DNA of 60,339 bases from contig NZ_JAUDRJ010000003.1 of NCBI RefSeq assembly GCF_030382115.1, positions 6,561,867 through 6,622,205 on the forward strand, written 5' to 3'. The position numbers were made by a program, and so were the translations under genes. This DNA is from Nostoc sp. GT001. Lineage in GTDB: Bacteria; Cyanobacteriota; Cyanobacteriia; Cyanobacteriales; Nostocaceae. The notes under the pieces were generated by a model. The model did not search any database. It had not been told where the DNA came from and was given only the letters and a program-made list of their open reading frames with translations. Below are positions 54,721 through 60,339 of this stretch, one piece after another. How positions within the stretch are numbered: the first letter of the stretch is position 1; every line of letters begins with the position of its first letter.

Positions 54721-54753
54721 AGATCCCCGATTTCTTAAAGAAATCGGGGATCT
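54721..54753. terminator. Perfect 15-bp palindromic hairpin, likely bidirectional terminator
   Basis: AGATCCCCGATTTCT (54721-54735) is exactly complementary to AGAAATCGGGGATCT (54739-54753), with the loop TAA. It lies just past the stop of cysA (minus) and downstream of the M16 gene (plus). It is of the same type as the hairpin at 6061. Confidence 0.75.
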
Positions 54754-54766
54754 CATTCTGCCTGCT

Positions 54767-55783
54767 TCAAATTGAATAAGACACTGGAAAGGACTTTGCA
54801 TCCTTTGGCTTTACATACACTCGCTGTAGAGGTTCTAACTCTAAGTCATTAAAGCGATCGCGTGTTAAATGCGCCATCAATACTTGCCCGTCATCGAAAG
54901 TTAATTCCACCTGAATTTCCCAACCCAAATGTATCAATCGGCTTACTGTCGCAGCCGTAGTCGTACCGTTAGCAACCTTTTCAAAAATCACATCTTGCGG
55001 GCGCAAAAATACTTCTGGGTGTGGTGCATCAAAGCCGCTACTTTGAAAAATCTTCGAGGTACTGGGTAACACATTCACCGGACCAATGAAGCTCATTACA
55101 AATGCGGTGGCAGGATTATCGTAAATTTCAGCTGGTGTCCCTACCTGTTCCACACGTCCTTTATTCATCACCACAACCTCATCGGAAACTTCCATTGCTT
55201 CCTCTTGGTCGTGGGTAACGAAAACTGTGGTAACATGAACCTCATCATGGAGGCGGCGTAACCATGCCCGTAAATCTTTGCGGACTTTAGCATCAAGTGC
55301 GCCAAAGGGTTCATCTAGCAATAAAACTTCCGGTTCTACTGCCAATGCCCTCGCTAAAGCTACTCGTTGTCTTTGACCACCAGAAAGTTGTGATGGATAG
55401 CGATCGCCTAATCCATTCAATTGCACCAATTCGAGTAACTGTTCTACCCGCCCCTTAATCTTCTTGGGCTGTGCCTTACGAATTTCTAAGCCAAAGGCAA
55501 TATTTTGCTTAACAGTCAAATGCTTAAATAGGGCATAGTGCTGAAATACAAAGCCAATATTGCGTTGCTGCACGCTTTGGTATGTAGCATCTTTACCAGT
55601 AAGCAGAATTTTGCCCCTATCTGGCATTTCTAAACCTGAAATTAACCGTAATAGCGTAGATTTACCCGAACCCGAAGGCCCAAGCAACGCAACTAGCGAA
55701 CCACTCTTAATTTCCAGGCTAACCTCATCAACTGCCTTGAAACTCCCGAATTGTTTGGAGACATTTTCAACTACTATGCCCAC
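54767..55783 (-). CDS. cysA: Sulfate/thiosulfate ABC transporter ATPase
   Basis: The 338-residue ATPase has Walker [10 protein letters not shown] (35-43), Q-loop [11 protein letters not shown], signature [15 protein letters not shown], Walker [21 protein letters not shown] and the H-loop [11 protein letters not shown]. The C-terminal regulatory/TOBE-like part includes FIGPVNVLP and [15 protein letters not shown]. These are characteristic of CysA, which powers sulfate and thiosulfate uptake with CysT, CysW and a binding protein. The start is GTG at 55783. The partner permease genes are not in this window, so it is an orphan ATPase here. It might serve molybdate or another oxyanion, but the C-terminal motifs favour sulfate. 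Confidence 0.88.
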   Translation of the reverse strand: MGIVVENVSKQFGSFKAVDEVSLEIKSGSLVALLGPSGSGKSTLLRLISGLEMPDRGKILLTGKDATYQSVQQRNIGFVFQHYALFKHLTVKQNIAFGLEIRKAQPKKIKGRVEQLLELVQLNGLGDRYPSQLSGGQRQRVALARALAVEPEVLLLDEPFGALDAKVRKDLRAWLRRLHDEVHVTTVFVTHDQEEAMEVSDEVVVMNKGRVEQVGTPAEIYDNPATAFVMSFIGPVNVLPSTSKIFQSSGFDAPHPEVFLRPQDVIFEKVANGTTTAATVSRLIHLGWEIQVELTFDDGQVLMAHLTRDRFNDLELEPLQRVYVKPKDAKSFPVSYSI

Positions 55784-55920
55784 TGCTGCTATACCTCTGC
55801 AACTAAATCTACAGATCCTTGGTAGGATTACTGTGTCTTACATATACCATACATAATTATTGATAGATAAACAAAATTTAGCCTCTACTTTTCAGCACAC
55901 ACTAAATGCCCCATGTCAAC

Positions 55921-56047
55921 TTAGGGACTTCCAAATAAAAAATATCCCAAAACTGACGCAAAAATCCTTTCTATTTCTTCTTTCTCTGTGTTCTCTGCGC
56001 CTCTGTGGTTCGTTTATTTGGATAATTTATTTCTTAGAAGTCCCTTA
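55921..56047. mobile_element. MITE-like foldback element abutting the HEAT-NACHT gene
   Basis: The left end TTAGGGACTTCCAAATAAA and the inverse of the right end (TAAGGGACTTCTAAGAAATAA) match as terminal inverted repeats. Inside, CCAAATAAA is mirrored by TTTATTTGG. The interior holds the common cyanobacterial words TTCTCTGTGTTCTCTGCGCC and TCTGTGGTTCG. It is about 127 bp and has no ORF, so it is non-autonomous. Its right end supplies the TAA stop of the adjacent gene (56045-56047). Confidence 0.6.
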
Positions 56048-59000
56048 CCTAGTTCGCAACAACTGCACAAAGGTATTACTCACCGTATTGTCTTTGGTAT
56101 CGGCGGCGTATTGAATCAAATCTTCTCGCAGTTCTTTGGCTGCATCTAAAGGAAGTAAGGTTGCTAACAAGAAATAAACACCACGAAAACGCGGATCGCC
56201 CATTCTATCAACTAATAGTCCTTCGGCGGCATCAGTTTCGCCGAGAAAGTTTTGCACCAAGAAGAAATCCATGATTTTATCGTGGCGGAAGTACCATTCT
56301 TTCTTGGCTTCGCCTTTTTCATCTTGCCACTGACGGCTGACTACCATTTTGTATTTCTCGTCTTCTAAAGACATGGCAACTTGGTGAAAATCATCTGCGG
56401 GTAAGGCTTGTTTGTCATCGAGTCGCATTTGGTAGACGGCGGCGGAAAATCTTTTGAGGGGAAATTCTTGTTTCCATTCTTGCTGGTATTCTGCCGCCAT
56501 CAGGTTGTATTGCTGTTCTTGCAGGCGAAACAAGTTTGGCTGTTTATCTTGTGATAGCATCAGCGCAACCACTGTTAGATCCATTGGATTGGAAAGAATT
56601 CGGCGGACAGCATCTAATTCTTCTTGGGCTTGCTGGTTATTGAGGACTTCTTTTAAATAATTGGTGCAGGCTTGGGCATAATCAGCACCTTGAATTTTGG
56701 CATCTTTGGGGAGTCGCGGCTGACGGGAGATCAAAAACTCTTGAATTTGTTGTTGTTCGAGGGGCTGCAAGTAGTAGGTTTTGGCTGTTGAGGGGGGTGT
56801 CCACTCTAGGGGCTGGGTAGTCATGATAATGTTGCCCCGGAAATAGCTTTCGACAAACTGGCAGATTTTGGCGCGGGTTTCGGCGGTGACTTCGTTGAGT
56901 CCGTCGATGCAGATATCTATCGCGCCACTGTAAATTAGGTTTTTCAGAAAGCCGGCATCTTGGGCTTGGCCGTGTAGCTTGTCTTGGATGGCTTCAATTA
57001 CGCCTTTATGACACTTTTGGGCGGGGAGATAAACGACGATGCGCTGGGAGTTTTGCAACAGATGACGGAGAAACATCGACTTGCCTAAGCCGGAATCTCC
57101 TTCTAAGATAATTTGTCCTTGAATACTGGGTAAGGCTGCGGTAATTGGCAGGATGTCTCCTGAAGTGGGAACTTTGACTTTAGATTCTGGGAAGTATGAT
57201 TGGTCATAAAAATTATCTAAGCCGGCATCGGCTAATAGGGAAGGTTTGAACGGTTCAAATAATTTGCGCCGCAAGGGTGGAAACCAGGTGAGGAGAAAGC
57301 CGACATAGCCGACGCCAAGAATGCGCCTCACCCAAGGGTTCCAGAAGAAGATGGCTTGGACTTGGGGAAATTTGGGGTAGGCAAAGATGAGGGCTAGCCA
57401 AAAGGTAATGTGAATAAGGATGGTGTTTCTGGCTTTGAGAAACCACTGCCTATATTCCACATTATCAATTACTGACTGTAGTGCATCGGCGTGAGTGGAC
57501 TTAACGTTTTTGAGGTTGCTCTTATGAGTTTCCAGTAAGTTAATATCCTTAGCTTTCCAAATAATTTGTTGGTTGGCAGCAACTTCAGAAATTTGTTGTG
57601 CCAGTTCTCTTTGCAGTTTTGGTAAAGATTTACAATTTTTCCAGGCTTTTTGGAAAACTTCCATTGCATCCACTCCCTGCTTATATGATGGTGGTTTCTC
57701 TGGGGGCATTTTAGGCTCACCAACCCATTGCATAAGAGTTTCTACTTGTGATTCACCACCTCCCAAAAAATGAGCTACAAACCTGATTTGACCAACCTCA
57801 GAGGGATAATAGTGAACTGAATCTAGAACTTGCACAACAACAGGCAAATCTTGTTGCCCTAGTTTCATGAGTGCCTGTGCTGCTGCATAACGGACACCAG
57901 AGTCAAAATCTTCTTTGAGCAGTTTAGCAACTCGTGGAGCTTGTTCCTTGGCTTGCATCTGCCCTAGTGCTTGTACTGCTGCATGACGGACACCAGAGTC
58001 AGGATCTTCGAGTAGTTTAGCAACTAGTGAAGTTTGTTCCTTGGCTTGCATCTGCCCTAGTGCCACTGCTGCTGCTTTACGGACATCAGAGTCAGAATCT
58101 ATGAGCAGTTTAGTAACTAGTGGAGTTTGTTCCTTGGCTTGCATCTGCCCTAGTTCCTCTGTTGCTGCTTTACGGATATAGGCTTCAGGATCTTTGAGCA
58201 GTTTAGCAACTAGTGGAATTTGTTCCTTGGCTTGCATCTGCCCTAGTGCTTGTACTGCTGCATGACGGATAACACCTTCAGAATCTTCAAGCAGCTGGAC
58301 AAGTTTTGGAATTTGTTCCTTGGCTTGCATCTGCCCTAGTGCCTGTATTGCTGCATAACGGGTATGAGTGTCAGGATTTGTGAGCAGCTGGACAACTTGT
58401 GGAATTTGTTCCTTTGCTTGCATCTGCCCTAATGCCTGTATTGCTGCACCACGGACACCACCGTCAGGATTTTTGAGCAGCTGGACAACTTGTGGAGCTT
58501 GTTCCTTGGCTTGCATCTGCCCTAGTGCTTGTACTGCTGCATGACGGATATAGGCTTCAGGATCTTCTTTGAGAAGTTTAGCAACTAGTGGAATTTGTTC
58601 CTTGGCTTGCATCTGCCCTAATGCTTGTATTGCTGCATAACGGGCATCACCGTCAGGATTTGTGAGCAGCTGGACAACTTGTGGAACTACTTCCTTAGCT
58701 TGCATCTGCCCTAGTGCCACTGCTGCTGCTTTACGGACATCAGAGTCAGAATCTATGAGCAGTTTAGCAACTTGTGGTGTTTGTTCCTTGGCTTGCATCT
58801 GCCCTAGTGCCTGTGCTACTGCACTACGGACACTAGAGTCAGAATCTATGAGCAGTTTAGCAACTTGTGGAGCTTGTTCCTTGGCTTGCATCTGCCCTAG
58901 TGCTTCTGCTGCTGCTTTACGGGAGACTGCTGAATCTTTATCCTGTAACTGTTTGACAAACTGTTTTACAAGTTCATCATAGTTTTTTATCTGGAATTTA

Positions 59001-59221
59001 AGGTTATCTAGCTGATATTTCTGTAAGTTTTGGGTTGCTGTAGCTCTAACTTCGGGTATTAGGTCTTTTAGGGCTGCTACGATACCGTTAATCTGCCATG
59101 CTTCTGGCTTAGGTTTTTCTTCAGCGCTCACCCAAGGTAGAGAGAGGAGGAAAGTTAGGAGTAGGGTGAAACAGAAAAGGAAAAAGAGCGATCTGCTGGT
59201 GTGGCGTGGAGTTATGAGCAT
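56045..59221 (-). CDS. HEAT-repeat, membrane-spanning NACHT-type NTPase
   Basis: The 1058-residue protein has an N-terminal hydrophobic signal or anchor (about 11-33, ending VSAEE). A HEAT-repeat array (about 45-490) contains 11 copies of LGQMQAKE on a 31-residue period. Two hydrophobic segments follow (about 595-612 and 627-645), then a P-loop NTPase: Walker A GDSGLGKS (about 706-713) and Walker B IDICIDGLNEV (about 766-776), in the NACHT style. The C-terminal helical region ends NTVSNTFVQLLRTR. NACHT proteins are STAND-type switches; some bacterial ones defend against phage, others regulate. HEAT arrays bind proteins. The stop codon is contributed by a MITE-like element. There is no effector domain I can name. 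Confidence 0.85.
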   Translation of the reverse strand: MLITPRHTSRSLFFLFCFTLLLTFLLSLPWVSAEEKPKPEAWQINGIVAALKDLIPEVRATATQNLQKYQLDNLKFQIKNYDELVKQFVKQLQDKDSAVSRKAAAEALGQMQAKEQAPQVAKLLIDSDSSVRSAVAQALGQMQAKEQTPQVAKLLIDSDSDVRKAAAVALGQMQAKEVVPQVVQLLTNPDGDARYAAIQALGQMQAKEQIPLVAKLLKEDPEAYIRHAAVQALGQMQAKEQAPQVVQLLKNPDGGVRGAAIQALGQMQAKEQIPQVVQLLTNPDTHTRYAAIQALGQMQAKEQIPKLVQLLEDSEGVIRHAAVQALGQMQAKEQIPLVAKLLKDPEAYIRKAATEELGQMQAKEQTPLVTKLLIDSDSDVRKAAAVALGQMQAKEQTSLVAKLLEDPDSGVRHAAVQALGQMQAKEQAPRVAKLLKEDFDSGVRYAAAQALMKLGQQDLPVVVQVLDSVHYYPSEVGQIRFVAHFLGGGESQVETLMQWVGEPKMPPEKPPSYKQGVDAMEVFQKAWKNCKSLPKLQRELAQQISEVAANQQIIWKAKDINLLETHKSNLKNVKSTHADALQSVIDNVEYRQWFLKARNTILIHITFWLALIFAYPKFPQVQAIFFWNPWVRRILGVGYVGFLLTWFPPLRRKLFEPFKPSLLADAGLDNFYDQSYFPESKVKVPTSGDILPITAALPSIQGQIILEGDSGLGKSMFLRHLLQNSQRIVVYLPAQKCHKGVIEAIQDKLHGQAQDAGFLKNLIYSGAIDICIDGLNEVTAETRAKICQFVESYFRGNIIMTTQPLEWTPPSTAKTYYLQPLEQQQIQEFLISRQPRLPKDAKIQGADYAQACTNYLKEVLNNQQAQEELDAVRRILSNPMDLTVVALMLSQDKQPNLFRLQEQQYNLMAAEYQQEWKQEFPLKRFSAAVYQMRLDDKQALPADDFHQVAMSLEDEKYKMVVSRQWQDEKGEAKKEWYFRHDKIMDFFLVQNFLGETDAAEGLLVDRMGDPRFRGVYFLLATLLPLDAAKELREDLIQYAADTKDNTVSNTFVQLLRTR
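57890..58925 (-). repeat. 93-bp tandem repeats coding the HEAT array
   Basis: The plus-strand word CCTTGGCTTGCATCTGCCCT recurs about every 93 bp (96 where a codon is added), 11 times with few changes. Near-identity at DNA level, including third codon positions, indicates recent duplication or gene conversion. Confidence 0.92.
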
Positions 59222-59467
59222 AAATCAGGGCAAGGCGGCAGATTACACGCGGCTATGAGTATAATAACAACCTTGCAATTCCTAATTCCTGATTGAGAAA
59301 GTCAGATTTTCTTTGGGTTTTTAGGTTTCTATTTGTGGGAGCTTTCCAAATTTTGAAATTTACTACTATGGTGCGTTCAGATAGGAATAAGAGAATGAAG
59401 AAACGAACCGCAAAGGACGCAAAGGACGCAGAGTAAGAGAACAGACTTAATGTTGATCTTTGCTCAT
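59222..59467. repeat. Spacer with an interspersed repeat related to the MITE interior
   Basis: At 59399-59433 GAAACGAACCGCAAAGGACG and GCAAAGGACGCAGAG are the inverse-orientation relative of the interior of the element at 55921-56047 (CGAACCACAGAGGCGCAGAG when read on the other strand). The HEAT-NACHT gene is therefore bracketed by inverted copies. The rest is the promoter side of that gene. Confidence 0.5.
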
Positions 59468-59698
59468 GAGTATAAAAGACTCGCTCACGAGTATCAAAGA
59501 CTCATCCGCGAGTATAAAAGACTCGCTCACAAGTATAAAAGACTCATCCGCGAGTATTAAAGGCTCTCCTGCGAGTATCAAAGACTCATCCGCGAGTATT
59601 AAAGGCTCTCCTGCGAGTATCAAAGACTCTCCCGCGAGTATCAAAGACTCGCCGACGAGTATCAAAGACTCTCCCGCGAGTAAAAAAGACTCATTCAC
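59468..59698. repeat. 21-bp tandem array, 11 units
   Basis: Eleven contiguous 21-nt units have the core GAGTATCAAAGACTC (variants ATAAAAG, ATTAAAG) and a 6-nt variable end (GCTCAC, ATCCGC, TCCTGC and others). The core is an interrupted palindrome GAGT/ACTC. Because 21 is a multiple of 3 and no stops occur, both strands stay open: plus reads SIKDS(L/S/P)(T/A) heptads from an ATG at 59466, minus reads (E)SLILA(G/D)E heptads. Neither start has a ribosome site. There are no spacers, so it is not a CRISPR array. Confidence 0.9.
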
Positions 59699-59794
59699 CA
59701 GTTGAGCAAACAGAAAGGGGAAAAGAAAAGGATTTGCATCTACCTTTAACTTTTCCCCTTTCACTCTTCCCCTATCTCTGGCAAAGTTTACAGC

Positions 59795-60271
59795 CTATGA
59801 ACCAGAAGCAGTTTTAGCAGGTTTACTTTTAATAGCTTTAAACCGTTCCCCTAACTGTTCGGCAATAGTTTTTAACCCTGGAGTTTTCTTAGCAGCAGTC
59901 TTGACGTAATCGTAAACTGTCAAACTGCTGCTCATTGTCTCACTACCGACAGCCATTAAGGTATCATCTACTTGTTCTGTCAGTTGTCGCAGTCCAATCA
60001 GAAGTTCGCTAAGAGTTGCGGCTAGTTGATAATCGCGTACAAATTCATCTACATCAAAGCTGGCTGGTAAAATATCTCGGTTAGATTGGGCAGCAGTCAG
60101 GCTAGTGTTAACAAAAGCTAGGCTTTTATCGCCCATCTTAAATAACTTGCGTCGTTCTTCTACACTCAGAGTCACAAGAAAAGGTAACTTTGCTTGGATA
60201 GTCGCAAAGGCTGCTTTAATTTCTTGGATATCTGCTGGGGTAAGGGAGCCTGTAATATTTTGGTATGCCAT
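59795..60271 (-). CDS. Conserved helical protein of unknown function
   Basis: The 158-residue, mostly alpha-helical protein starts MAYQNITGSLTPADIQEIKA at ATG 60271. Blocks include LPFLVTLSVEERRKLFKMGD (about 29-48), SLAFVNTSLTAAQSNRDILP (about 49-68) and a C-terminal YDYVKTAAKKTPGLKTIAEQ. There is no signal peptide, TM helix or catalytic motif. The spacing of hydrophobic residues suggests a helical bundle. I have an impression of similar proteins in other bacteria but know no function. It is monocistronic, with GCGATCGC near the window end upstream. Confidence 0.7.
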   Translation of the reverse strand: MAYQNITGSLTPADIQEIKAAFATIQAKLPFLVTLSVEERRKLFKMGDKSLAFVNTSLTAAQSNRDILPASFDVDEFVRDYQLAATLSELLIGLRQLTEQVDDTLMAVGSETMSSSLTVYDYVKTAAKKTPGLKTIAEQLGERFKAIKSKPAKTASGS

Positions 60272-60339
60272 TGGTTATTTACTGTGGTAAATCTGTTTGT
60301 TATGATTCCCACTGATAAATGCGATCGCACAGTATTTAA

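Noticed and set aside
54721..54753. Insertion-sequence end or attachment site
   Set aside because: A perfect short hairpin between convergent genes is better explained as a bidirectional terminator of a common cyanobacterial type.
59468..59698. CRISPR array
   Set aside because: The 21-nt units are contiguous with no unique spacers, the core is too short, and no cas gene is near.
59447..59764. Protein-coding genes on both strands of the 21-bp array
   Set aside because: Open frames follow automatically from a stop-free 21-nt period; neither strand has a ribosome site, so I list only the repeat.

Overview
The window comes from a filamentous, heterocyst-type cyanobacterium of the Nostocales. 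Three things support this: HIP1 octamers (GCGATCGC) occur throughout genes and spacers; spacers carry heptanucleotide tandem repeats and palindromes typical of Nostoc/Anabaena; and the window holds a complete hmp chemotaxis-like locus, which in Nostoc punctiforme controls hormogonium gliding. I saw no rRNA, tRNA, CRISPR array, phage block or intact transposase.

Layout. 0-9 kb: single housekeeping or conserved genes, namely a GDT1/TMEM165 cation transporter, an anchored TPR protein, a HcyBio-family protein, a four-TM DUF4231/SLATT-like protein, an AI-2E-family permease, a small membrane protein and an AT-rich glycosyltransferase. 9.6-13.3 kb: class I aminotransferase, YjbQ/UPF0047 protein, Rieske oxygenase and an atypical SDR. 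13.5-16.1 kb: small membrane protein and a seven-blade WD40 protein. 16.9-23.9 kb: an NHLP-type peptide export module, made of a HlyD-like adaptor and one 1777-residue polypeptide in which the C39-peptidase ABC subunit and its partner ABC subunit are fused. Both non-conserved linkers of this protein are encoded by purine/pyrimidine inverted repeats that elsewhere lie between genes. 24.2-28 kb: a one-heme cytochrome behind a structured leader, and class II ribonucleotide reductase nrdJ split by a 312-nt group I intron placed between the codons for the radical cysteine and the catalytic glutamate. 28.3-30.5 kb: small protein, tilS, and a higBA toxin-antitoxin pair.

30.7-44.2 kb is the hmp locus: hmpF on the minus strand (frameshifted here), divergent from hmpA (PATAN-REC), hmpB (CheY), hmpC (CheW), hmpD (MCP) and hmpE (CheA with a very long acidic linker holding 144-bp tandem repeats), closed by a strong terminator. 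Signals sensed through HmpD/HmpC should set HmpE autophosphorylation, with HmpA/HmpB as outputs and HmpF acting at the type IV pilus poles.

44.3-60.3 kb: prolyl oligopeptidase; a large hybrid histidine kinase with an N-terminal ribbon-helix-helix-like segment and one GAF domain of strikingly high GC; a secreted-protein gene relic; a two-domain M16 peptidase; cysA; a MITE-like foldback element abutting a HEAT-TM-NACHT NTPase gene with 11 near-identical 31-residue repeats; an 11-unit 21-bp repeat array whose sister array lies at 18.4 kb; and a conserved unknown protein.

Most worth a second look: the nrdJ intron, the repeat-made ABC fusion, the HEAT-NACHT gene with its flanking elements, the 21-bp repeat family, and the patchwork kinase.
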